Assembly: GCA_026391515.1 (NCBI GenBank)
Contig: JAPLEC010000211.1
Location: forward strand, 1 to 5,367
Length of the DNA stretch: 5,367 bases
DNA from: Bacteroidia bacterium
Lineage (GTDB): Bacteria; Bacteroidota; Bacteroidia; Bacteroidales; VadinHA17
Direction of reading: 5' to 3'
Position numbers and translations under genes: made by a program. Position 1 is the first letter of the stretch. Every line of letters starts with the position of its first letter. Shown one piece after another: positions 1 to 5,367 of this stretch. A model generated the notes under the pieces. The model was not told the DNA's origin, did not search any database, and worked only from the letters and a program-made list of their open reading frames with translations.

Positions 1-328
1 TAAGCTGTTTAATAAACGGAAAAACCTTAGTCTGAACATGAGCAAGCATAATTCCGCCCTCCATCTGTTTGAAGTGGCTCCAGCGCAGTGAAGATTTGTC
101 GACTGTTTCACTGGTATTAGGTACCTGGAAAGATCCCTTAAACAGGGAATCATATTTTTCACCGGAAAACTCAGCCTTCTTTATTTCTCTAAGGTCAAGC
201 TCATCAAGCCGCCGCATAAAGAGCAGGTAGCTGATCTGCTCAATGGCCGTAAGCGGATTACTGATCACACCGCTCCAGAATTTATCCCAGAGCCTCTTTA
301 TTTCTGACTTAATGGTGGATGATAACAT
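1..328 (-). CDS. hsdM: HsdM, type I restriction-modification DNA methyltransferase subunit (5' part only)
   Basis: This is the N-terminal 109 residues of a type I methyltransferase subunit; the gene leaves the window at the left edge. With HsdS, HsdM forms the modification enzyme that methylates adenine in the bipartite target, and with HsdR the restriction complex. The visible part matches the helical HsdM N-terminal domain: it begins MLSSTIKSEIKRLWDKFW, has the typical SYLLFMRRLDELD stretch at residues 33-45, and has an LRWSHF segment at about 81-86. The catalytic SAM-binding and NPPF motifs lie beyond the edge and cannot be checked. The start at 328 is forced by the hsdR stop codon two codons upstream in the same frame (TAG CAA ATG). 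No good Shine-Dalgarno is visible, so translation is probably coupled to hsdR. The family call is secure from the N-terminal pattern plus hsdR next door. Confidence 0.9.
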   Translation of the reverse strand, partial: MLSSTIKSEIKRLWDKFWSGVISNPLTAIEQISYLLFMRRLDELDLREIKKAEFSGEKYDSLFKGSFQVPNTSETVDKSSLRWSHFKQMEGGIMLAHVQTKVFPFIKQL

Positions 329-331
329 TTG

Positions 332-3145
332 CTATGCTACTAATTGTTCTGCAAACTTTAAAATCTCCTCAACCTCTTTTTGCTTAAAGATCCCGATTAT
401 GCCATCCGGACTAATCTTGGTAAAGGGTTCTTTTACAAGGTCTTTCTTTTCAATGGTCCCTTTTCTGAGTATAAAGGTTTGCAAGGTTAATAAAAACTGT
501 ATCTGTTGTTCACTGTAAGTATTATGTCCGGCGATAAACCGGGTGAATGCCTCTGTAACTTCTTCTGTAAATGATTTTAATTCTTCTGTGCCAAGGATAT
601 ATTTAATGAACTGAATGAATTTTGCGCGTTTATTATCATAAACATGCTGAAGGAGCTTTTCTGTAACCCATGGATCACGGCGCTCAAGAATGTCTGCCAG
701 TTGTTCAACTTCTGCTTCTGTGATATCAATTCCCCTTTGAAGTTTTTGAAGAACAAAATCAGAGGCTACCATTTCTTTAATAACAGCTTCAACTCTTTCA
801 CGATATTTCTTAACTGTCAATCTTTCATGTTCCGGACCAAATTCAATAAACTTTTTCTCTGCCACCTCATCGCGCAGGTCAAGTTTCTCCTCGCCGGGCC
901 TGGGTATATCATCCCCTTTGAATTTCATGAGAGGACCCAGTTTATCTACAAGTATGTCAAGATCAGAATAATCAAACCGGCGCCACCAGGCTGTACGGCA
1001 TACAGATTCTATAAACTCTTTTTCTTTACGAACAATATTGATTGAGAGAGGCAGTTCTTTAATCTGTTCAACTACAGCATCTTTCAGGGCCTCATATTTT
1101 TCAAGCTCCCTGCTTACATGGGCTGTCGCCAGGTCGACGACATCTATCTCGAAACGTATAGCTTTGAAATCGCCCTGTGATTTAGATCTCATTACGGGAG
1201 CAATAATCCTTCTCAGGTCATCGATCTTCTCACTGGTTATGGTTCTCCAGTAATCATCATTTTTTATCGGTTCAAGGTCCGATTGTGCATCAAGAACAAT
1301 AACAGAATTGGGCGGAAGATCATCAATTTCATTCCGGAGGTGCCCTATAACTATATTCTCCAAGGCAGAATTGTTGGCTTCCATGGCCGCTGCCAGTTCA
1401 TCGAGCCTTGCTTCAAACAGGCGTACAGGCAGTGATTTAATTCCTGTGGCTTCCCTCCCCTTTGGTGTTTCTTTGAAATACTCAAAGTTTTCCCACATAT
1501 CAATAATGAGGAACTTATCCTTCTCAAGGCACCAGGGTTTTAACTTATTGTTGTCAAGCACCCTTGTTCCCCGCCCTATCATCTGCCAGAATTTGGTGTA
1601 TGAATAGACCGGTTTGGCAAAGACCAGGTTAACAATTTCGAGAACATCTATACCTGTATCGAGCATGTCTACGCTTATTGCCACCCTTGGCATATCACTG
1701 TTCCGGAACTTATCGAGTAATCCTCCCTTATCGTAAACACCCTTTATCCCTGAGATCAGCACTTCGGCAATTCTTCCCTTGTATTCGGGGTATAACCTGT
1801 CAAAAGTCTCGACCAGGCGAAAAGCATGCTTCTTACTGATGGCAAATATGATGGTCTTGCCGGGAAGCACTCCATCCGGACTTTTAATGCACTCCTCCAT
1901 GAACTCCCTGACGATGAGGGCATTGGTTCCCTTGTTGGTAACCTTCTTTTCAAGATCCGTTCCCTCATAGTTTATTGCATCCGGATCTTTGCCATCAGCC
2001 AGTAACCTTTTAGCGTCTTCGGGGGTCATGGTCCGCTTGCTTATTCCCTCATCCATAAAGCGACTACGGATCTTCAGCACCTCAAAATCCGAAAGAAATG
2101 GAGGGATGTTATTCACCGCTTCCTCATAGGAGAAATTGAATGATGGCATCTGATCATCACATTGAAAAAGTTTGAATGTATTATGATCTATCTGTTCTGT
2201 TGGCGTAGCGGTTAGTCCTAGCTGGATTGCATCAAAATAATCGAAGATGTTTTTATAGACGTTATAGATCGATCTGTGACTTTCATCAGCTACGATAAGG
2301 TCAAAAAAGTGCGGTGAGAATTTACTGTAGTCACCTTCAATCTCGTTAAGTATTGTCGGGTATGTACTTACATATACCCGTCTATCGGTGGCAAATTCAC
2401 TTTCCACAGAGTTCCCTTCCCTTTTTGGCCAGACGGGTGCATTAGGCAGATGCTCCTTAAATGCATCCAAGGCCTGATCACGAAGAGCGATCCTGTCGAC
2501 AAGGAAAAGAACACGTTGAATCCAGTTTGTTCTCATAAGAACATCGACGAGTGAGACGCAGGTTCTTGTTTTACCAGTACCGGTAGCCATAACAAGAAGG
2601 AATTTTCTTCTCTTCCTCTCGACCCCTTCAAGAACTGAGCGGATTGCAGCAATCTGGTATGGCCTTCCGGAGATTTCTGTATTTATCAACTCCTCGCTAA
2701 GCGAACCTCCATTATTTCTTAAGAAACGAAGACGTTCAAGGTCGTCCCTTGTTGGGAAGCCGTATACTTTCCTGGGGGGATATATTTGTGAATTCCAGAA
2801 AAATATTTCGTGACCATTGGTGTATATTACAAAGGGCAAATCCCTCCCGGGATTATTCTTCTGTATGATCTCGGCATAGATTAAAGATTGTATTTTCCCT
2901 TCCTCTGCATTTCTGTAGGATTTCTTTGCCTCAACAACAGCAAGAGGATATCCGTCTCTCCCAAGCAATGCATAATCGGAAAATAAGTGGCCCGCATATT
3001 TCTCCTTCGGATCTTCTGCCTTCTTGGGATCACAAACAATATCAAGCTCTTCACTCACCTGAGAAGGATCCTTAACATTCCATCCTGCCTTTGAAAGCCT
3101 GAGGTCAATTATTTCTTTTCTCGTTTGTGCTTCAGACAGTGACAT
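332..3145 (-). CDS. hsdR: HsdR, type I restriction enzyme motor/endonuclease subunit (EcoEI-like)
   Basis: HsdR uses ATP to translocate DNA past the bound HsdM/HsdS complex and cleaves unmethylated DNA far from the site. The 937-residue protein looks complete. An N-terminal PD-(D/E)xK nuclease shows D57, then E72-A73-K74, followed by the QxxxY motif typical of HsdR nucleases (Q86 to Y90). The superfamily 2 helicase motor has Walker A MATGTGKT (186-193), a DESH box (287-290), LTATPT (311-316), a motif V-like DMLDTGID (493-500) and QMIGRGTR (521-528). The C-terminal third (about 640-937) resembles the EcoEI R C-terminal domain, which contacts the methyltransferase. The start at 3145 is well fixed, because an in-frame stop (TAA, 3163-3161) lies only 15 nt upstream. 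A weak AAGGA sits about 12 nt before the ATG. The gene precedes hsdM by 3 nt on the same strand. No frameshift or missing key residue was seen, so it is predicted active if hsdM and hsdS are intact. Confidence 0.96.
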   Translation of the reverse strand: MSLSEAQTRKEIIDLRLSKAGWNVKDPSQVSEELDIVCDPKKAEDPKEKYAGHLFSDYALLGRDGYPLAVVEAKKSYRNAEEGKIQSLIYAEIIQKNNPGRDLPFVIYTNGHEIFFWNSQIYPPRKVYGFPTRDDLERLRFLRNNGGSLSEELINTEISGRPYQIAAIRSVLEGVERKRRKFLLVMATGTGKTRTCVSLVDVLMRTNWIQRVLFLVDRIALRDQALDAFKEHLPNAPVWPKREGNSVESEFATDRRVYVSTYPTILNEIEGDYSKFSPHFFDLIVADESHRSIYNVYKNIFDYFDAIQLGLTATPTEQIDHNTFKLFQCDDQMPSFNFSYEEAVNNIPPFLSDFEVLKIRSRFMDEGISKRTMTPEDAKRLLADGKDPDAINYEGTDLEKKVTNKGTNALIVREFMEECIKSPDGVLPGKTIIFAISKKHAFRLVETFDRLYPEYKGRIAEVLISGIKGVYDKGGLLDKFRNSDMPRVAISVDMLDTGIDVLEIVNLVFAKPVYSYTKFWQMIGRGTRVLDNNKLKPWCLEKDKFLIIDMWENFEYFKETPKGREATGIKSLPVRLFEARLDELAAAMEANNSALENIVIGHLRNEIDDLPPNSVIVLDAQSDLEPIKNDDYWRTITSEKIDDLRRIIAPVMRSKSQGDFKAIRFEIDVVDLATAHVSRELEKYEALKDAVVEQIKELPLSINIVRKEKEFIESVCRTAWWRRFDYSDLDILVDKLGPLMKFKGDDIPRPGEEKLDLRDEVAEKKFIEFGPEHERLTVKKYRERVEAVIKEMVASDFVLQKLQRGIDITEAEVEQLADILERRDPWVTEKLLQHVYDNKRAKFIQFIKYILGTEELKSFTEEVTEAFTRFIAGHNTYSEQQIQFLLTLQTFILRKGTIEKKDLVKEPFTKISPDGIIGIFKQKEVEEILKFAEQLVA

Positions 3146-3166
3146 CCTGATTTTGTTTCCTTATAA

Positions 3167-3174
3167 CAAATGTA
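3167..3174 (-). promoter_or_regulatory. Candidate hsdR promoter, Bacteroidota-type -7 box
   Basis: Read on the minus strand, these bases are TACATTTG, an exact match to the TAnnTTTG -7 element used by the main sigma factor of Bacteroidota. A weak -33-like TTCTG (3200-3196) lies 21 nt upstream. Transcription would begin roughly at 3160, leaving a leader of about 15 nt before the hsdR ATG at 3145. The short leader and lack of a strong Shine-Dalgarno fit that phylum. The -33 element is poor, so this is a candidate only. Confidence 0.45.
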
Positions 3175-3204
3175 GTAATCGGAATCCATACTTCCCAGAA
3201 CATT

Positions 3205-3278
3205 AATACCGAAATGAATACCCGGGATTTTGAATGCATTTATGATTGCCAGGGTATTTTTATGTTGCTGAAGGTATT
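3205..3278. repeat. Symmetric cluster of AATACC/GGTATT half-sites, candidate operator
   Basis: Four copies of one hexamer lie in 74 bp between hsdR and hipB. AATACC occurs at 3205-3210 and AATACCC at 3217-3223; the inverse GGGTATT occurs at 3252-3258 and GGTATT at 3273-3278. The two forward copies face the two inverted copies. The midpoint of the inner pair is about 3237.5, next to the perfect 8-bp palindrome AATGCATT (3233-3240, centre 3236.5). A fifth partial copy, ATACCC, is at 3347-3352 inside the hipB promoter. The cluster starts just upstream of the hsdR promoter candidate. It resembles a set of half-sites for a dimeric DNA-binding protein. HipB is the obvious local candidate, but that assignment is inference. 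Confidence 0.4.
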
Positions 3279-3305
3279 GTAATCGGGATAAATATGATTT
3301 GAGTC

Positions 3306-3334
3306 TTGACCTTTTTCTTAAATAAAATTACAAA
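3306..3334 (+). promoter_or_regulatory. Alternative sigma70-like promoter for hipBA
   Basis: TTGACC (3306-3311) and TACAAA (3329-3334) are separated by 17 bp, a good -35 with a mediocre -10 (4 of 6 matches). It is listed as an alternative to the TATATTTG box at 3361 in case the host uses an ordinary sigma70 consensus. The left arm of the inverted repeat at 3333-3341 would overlap its -10, so repression there would also make sense. Weak evidence. Confidence 0.25.
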
Positions 3335-3387
3335 ATGGGGCTTATTATACCCAAAATGTTTATATTTGTGGAAAATATGCCCCATTT
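3333..3387. promoter_or_regulatory. Inverted repeat bracketing the hipB promoter, candidate hipBA operator
   Basis: AAATGGGGC (3333-3341) and GCCCCATTT (3379-3387) are perfect 9-bp inverted arms separated by 37 bp, so their centres are 46 bp apart. The predicted -7 box TATATTTG (3361-3368) lies between them. The right arm sits between the predicted transcription start (about 3375) and the hipB ATG at 3391. HipB antitoxins are known to bind several inverted-repeat operators upstream of hipBA, bend the DNA and repress the operon together with HipA. Paired arms around a promoter fit that design. The E. coli TATCC-N8-GGATA operator itself is not present. Confidence 0.5.
3361..3368 (+). promoter_or_regulatory. 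Candidate hipBA promoter, Bacteroidota-type -7 box
   Basis: TATATTTG is an exact TAnnTTTG match on the coding strand, 22 nt before the hipB start codon. Transcription would begin near 3375 with a leader of roughly 16 nt. No clear TTTG -33 element is found 19-21 bp upstream, which is common for weak or regulated promoters. The box lies inside the inverted repeat at 3333-3387, so binding to both arms could block it. Confidence 0.45.
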
Positions 3388-3390
3388 AAT

Positions 3391-3687
3391 ATGAAAACGA
3401 AGAAGCAAATTCTATTCCCAAAGCACCAAAAAGTACTTGAGCAGTTGGGTGAGAATATAAAATTAGCGAGGAAGAGAAGAGGATTTACAACTATTCAGGT
3501 ATCAGAACGTGCAGGACTTGATCGTAAGACTCTGTATAGGATTGAAAAGGGGGACCCAAAAGTTACGCTTGGAGCCTATTTTAATGTACTGAGAGTACTT
3601 GGATTGCAGGACGATTTTCTGAAGTTAGCTATTGACGATGAATTTGGAAGGAAACTTCAGGATCTTAAATTATTAGGCGAAAAGTAA
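3391..3687 (+). CDS. hipB: HipB-like antitoxin, Xre-family helix-turn-helix regulator
   Basis: This 98-residue cytoplasmic DNA-binding protein is expected to repress its operon and neutralise the HipA kinase encoded next. An Xre/Cro-type helix-turn-helix domain spans about residues 18-72. Helix 2 is near TIQVSERAG (34-42) and the likely recognition helix near DRKTLYRIEKG (44-54), followed by the family-typical hydrophobic helix AYFNVLRVLGL (62-72). A short basic N-terminus (MKTKKQ) precedes the domain and a charged tail (IDDEFGRKLQDLK) follows it; in HipB proteins the tail region often contributes to dimer or toxin contacts. The ATG at 3391 has no in-frame ATG, GTG or TTG close upstream and no strong Shine-Dalgarno. 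The stop codon is 1 nt before hipA. Alone it could be any Xre regulator; the hipA neighbour makes the call. Confidence 0.9.
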   Translation: MKTKKQILFPKHQKVLEQLGENIKLARKRRGFTTIQVSERAGLDRKTLYRIEKGDPKVTLGAYFNVLRVLGLQDDFLKLAIDDEFGRKLQDLKLLGEK

Positions 3688-3688
3688 T

Positions 3689-4939
3689 ATGGACAAATCA
3701 AAAGTCGACATATGGGTTTATGCACATTGGGTAGGAATGAAAGACCCAAAGTGCATAGGAATATTTTCAGCCAATTTTGGAAAAGCAAGGAAGTCATTCA
3801 GTTTTGAGTATGATAAGGACTGGATCTCATCACAGGAACAAGTACTTCTCGATCCGGATCTTGGATGGTATACAGGGACACAATTCCCAAATAACAAAGA
3901 TAATTTTGGAGTTTTTCTGGATTCAATGCCTGATTCATGGGGCCGGACTCTGATGCAGAGGAGAGAATCACAAAAGGCCAAGGAAGAGGGAAGAGTTCCC
4001 AAAAAGCTGCATGATATTGATTATCTGCTTGGTGTCTATGATGAAAGCAGAATGGGGGCTTTAAGATTTAAATTGGATCCAAATGGGCCATTTTTGGAAG
4101 CGGCATCGAGTACTACTATACCACCCTGGACTACTTTAAGAGAGTTACAGAATGCTGTAAAAATCATTGAGTCAGACGAGGATGATGAAAACATTAGGGA
4201 ATGGATTCTCATGTTACTGGCACCAGGAACCTCTTTGGGAGGAGCCCGTCCCAAAGCCAACTTTACAGATAGGTCTGGTGATTTATGGATAGCAAAATTT
4301 CCATCAAGGAATGATACAATAGATAAGGCAGCATGGGAATTCCTTGCATACAGGCTGTCGATAAAAGCAGGAATAACAATGGCAAACTCACAAATCTCAA
4401 AAATTTCTGGTAATTATAATACTTTCCTTACAAAGCGGTTTGACCGGATTAAGAATGAACGTATTCATTTTGCATCTGCAATGACCATGACCGGCAATAC
4501 TGAAGAGAAAATAAGAGATAATAAAGCAAGTTATCTTGAAATTGCAGAGTTTATCAAATTTTCAGGCGCTTCAAATAAGGAAGACCTGATGCAATTATGG
4601 AAGCGGATTATTTTCAATATTTCAATTTCAAATACAGATGATCATTTGAGGAACCATGGTTTTATTCTGACGGATAAAGGGTGGAGATTGTCTCCGGCTT
4701 TTGATGTCAATCCATCTATTGATAAACAAGGCCTTGCTCTTAATATTGACATGGATAATAATGCTTTGGATTTTGATTTAGTCCGAAGTGCAGGTGAATT
4801 CTTTATGTTAGATAAATCTTCGATGGATAAAATAATTACAGAAGTCAAAATTGTAGTAAGTGACTGGAGAAAATATGCAAATAGCATCGGCATTCCAAAA
4901 TCCGAACAAGAGAGGATGACTCCAGCATTCAACTATTAA
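3689..4939 (+). CDS. hipA: HipA-family serine/threonine kinase toxin
   Basis: HipA toxins are cytoplasmic kinases that phosphorylate a translation component (glutamyl-tRNA synthetase GltX for E. coli HipA), causing growth arrest. The target here cannot be read from sequence. The 416-residue protein is close to the usual length (about 440) and contains the N-subdomain 1 region (about 5-125, ending in DYLLGVYDESRMGALRF), so it is not a split HipS/HipT type. Kinase landmarks are intact. TSLGGARPK (181-189) aligns with the E. coli loop carrying autophosphorylated S150, making S182 its counterpart. K203 in IAKFP is the ATP-binding lysine. RFDR lies at 250-253. NTDDHLRNHGF (315-325) supplies the catalytic aspartate, probably D317, with N322. 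FDV (338-340) supplies the metal-binding D339. The 1-nt gap after hipB suggests translational coupling. Low-GC codon use resembles hipB. Confidence 0.95.
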   Translation: MDKSKVDIWVYAHWVGMKDPKCIGIFSANFGKARKSFSFEYDKDWISSQEQVLLDPDLGWYTGTQFPNNKDNFGVFLDSMPDSWGRTLMQRRESQKAKEEGRVPKKLHDIDYLLGVYDESRMGALRFKLDPNGPFLEAASSTTIPPWTTLRELQNAVKIIESDEDDENIREWILMLLAPGTSLGGARPKANFTDRSGDLWIAKFPSRNDTIDKAAWEFLAYRLSIKAGITMANSQISKISGNYNTFLTKRFDRIKNERIHFASAMTMTGNTEEKIRDNKASYLEIAEFIKFSGASNKEDLMQLWKRIIFNISISNTDDHLRNHGFILTDKGWRLSPAFDVNPSIDKQGLALNIDMDNNALDFDLVRSAGEFFMLDKSSMDKIITEVKIVVSDWRKYANSIGIPKSEQERMTPAFNY

Positions 4940-5043
4940 ACTTAACACAAACTGACCTGTCAGAAATTATTCCGGAGGTGATATTATTTAACGTAACGAA
5001 GCCATAAATCTTATCCATATAGTAATCAGTTAATTAAAGAGAC
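4940..5043. other. Non-coding stretch after hipA with an orphan Shine-Dalgarno-like string
   Basis: No convincing gene is seen here. GGAGGTGAT (4974-4982) is an excellent ribosome-binding sequence, but no ATG, GTG or TTG follows at a usable distance, and the frame ATT ATT TAA closes at once. A small near-palindrome CTGAC-CT-GTCAG lies at 4952-4963. The rest is AT-rich. It may be 3' untranslated sequence of hipBA or the remnant of a lost gene start. Confidence 0.4.
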
Positions 5044-5063
5044 TCCCAATATAATATTAGGGA
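5044..5063. repeat. Bulged hairpin just before the terminator hairpin
   Basis: TCCC (5044-5047) pairs with GGGA (5060-5063). Inside this AATA (5048-5051) pairs with TATT (5055-5058), leaving A5059 bulged and a 3-nt loop. It lies 7 nt before the perfect hairpin at 5071-5100, so the transcript end may carry two stacked hairpins. It is AT-rich and could be chance; no protein-binding function is evident. Confidence 0.3.
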
Positions 5064-5070
5064 TATGAAA

Positions 5071-5108
5071 TGTCACGTTTTTACCGGCAAAAACGTGACA
5101 AATTTTTT
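5071..5108 (+). terminator. Rho-independent terminator, probably of hipBA
   Basis: TGTCACGTTTTT (5071-5082) and AAAAACGTGACA (5089-5100) form a perfect 12-bp stem with the 6-nt loop ACCGGC. Six T residues follow at 5103-5108. This is the expected form of an intrinsic terminator, about 130 nt after the hipA stop codon. The upper half of the stem is all A-T pairs, which is weaker than usual; the base has three G-C pairs. The minus-strand side has a shorter A/T tract, so action on a transcript arriving from the right is less clear. Confidence 0.7.
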
Positions 5109-5146
5109 ATACTGTCATCTCTTGATTAAAAGGAATCTATAAAATA

Positions 5147-5191
5147 CGCCCACGGGACAGATCCCCCCCGACCTGCCCAGTGGTTCGGCAC
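5147..5191. other. Short GC-rich patch with hairpin potential
   Basis: About 33 of 45 bases are G or C, in sharp contrast to the AT-rich flanks, and a run of seven C lies at 5163-5169. GGGA (5154-5157) can pair with TCCC (5162-5165). CCGACC (5168-5173) can pair with GGTTCGG (5182-5188) with T5184 bulged and an 8-nt loop. It lies upstream of the open frame at the right edge and could be a structured leader or the edge of a mobile element. No RNA family is recognised. Confidence 0.3.
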
Positions 5192-5210
5192 TAAATTAAA
5201 CTATGTCTAA

Positions 5211-5366
5211 CTAAAACTTAAAACTACGGGAAACATTCGCAGTTATTTACCGAAAGATACGATACCAGTTAAGGTAATAGGGTTACCAGACCGACCTTCA
5301 GAGGATATTGTTGATGATAATGGTAAGCTGGGGCGAAAGGGGGTGAAGGGGAGATACAATTACTAT
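5211..5366 (+). other. Unassigned open reading frame running off the right edge, no clear start
   Basis: After a TAA at 5208-5210 this frame stays open for 52 codons to the window edge. It has no ATG or TTG, and its only GTG (5343-5345) is near the very end, so if it is coding the start is non-standard or the true gene starts beyond the window. The later part reads like plausible protein (PVKVIGLPDRPSEDIVDDNG, then KLGRKGVKGRYNYY), with mixed acidic and basic residues. I do not recognise the family. A short inverted repeat GGTAA/TTACC (5273-5277 and 5283-5287) and the purine-rich end also allow a structured non-coding RNA or the border of a mobile element. A frame this long could arise by chance. 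Confidence 0.25.
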
Positions 5367-5367
5367 T

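Noticed and set aside
243..1607. Several plus-strand open frames (243-518, 644-1045, 1038-1253, 1308-1607) across the hsdM/hsdR region
   Set aside because: They are antisense to strongly supported hsdR and hsdM coding sequence, have no recognisable domains and no promoter or ribosome-binding support.
1756..1970. Open frames on both strands inside hsdR (1756-1968 minus, 1779-1970 plus)
   Set aside because: Shadow frames within the helicase-encoding part of hsdR; their translations have no domain character.
3377..3394. Tiny upstream frame (ATG, four codons, TGA) overlapping the hipB start codon, a possible leader peptide
   Set aside because: Five codons long, no ribosome-binding site, and probably at or just past the transcription start; it overlaps the operator arm, which explains the sequence better.
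3718..4932. Minus-strand frames antisense to hipA (3718-4002, 4036-4260, 4642-4932)
   Set aside because: They overlap a complete HipA with intact catalytic motifs; no independent evidence for coding.
4971..4985. Minus-strand ATCACCTCC resembling the 3' end of 16S rRNA
   Set aside because: Only nine bases match and the flanking bases do not continue the conserved 16S end, so it is not an rRNA fragment.
5147..5367. Group II intron or reverse-transcriptase border
   Set aside because: The GC-rich structured patch suggested it, but there is no intron 5' consensus (GTGYG), no domain V hairpin and no reverse-transcriptase motif in the window.
1..5367. CRISPR array, tRNA or insertion-sequence ends
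   Set aside because: No regularly spaced long repeats, no cloverleaf with a T-loop consensus, and no terminal inverted repeats with flanking target duplication were found by eye.

Overview
The window carries two divergently transcribed defence-type modules with a 245-bp regulatory region between them, followed by an AT-rich tail with hairpins. The composition is moderately AT-rich. Both divergent transcription units have a TAnnTTTG box close upstream and only weak Shine-Dalgarno sequences. That pattern is typical of Bacteroidota, so I lean towards an environmental Bacteroidota genome or accessory element. This is inference from promoter style, not a marker gene.

Positions 1-3145, minus strand: a type I restriction-modification operon. 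hsdR (937 codons, complete, 3145 down to 332) encodes the motor and endonuclease subunit. It is followed after only 3 nt by the first 109 codons of hsdM, the methyltransferase subunit, which runs off the left edge. The specificity gene hsdS is not in the window and would be expected further left. The HsdR layout, with an EcoEI-type C-terminus, fits the EcoEI branch.

Positions 3146-3390: a divergent intergenic region. It holds a candidate hsdR promoter (minus), a candidate hipB promoter (plus), an inverted repeat bracketing the predicted hipB transcription start, and five copies of an AATACC/GGTATT-type hexamer core arranged partly symmetrically around an 8-bp palindrome. This is the most interesting non-coding structure in the window. 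It raises the possibility that HipB controls both its own operon and the restriction operon.

Positions 3391-4939, plus strand: hipB-hipA, a type II toxin-antitoxin pair. A small Xre-type DNA-binding antitoxin is followed after 1 nt by a full-length HipA-family serine/threonine kinase. All the catalytic landmarks I can check are present.

Positions 4940-5367: no recognised gene. There is an orphan Shine-Dalgarno-like string, a bulged hairpin, a perfect 12-bp hairpin followed by a T-run (likely the hipBA terminator), and a short GC-rich structured patch. At the right edge a 52-codon open frame without an obvious start continues out of the window and was not recognised.

Together the genes look like part of a defence island: a restriction system beside a growth-arrest kinase module. 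Both modules belong to known families. The new angle, if there is one, lies in their shared regulation and in the unassigned right flank.
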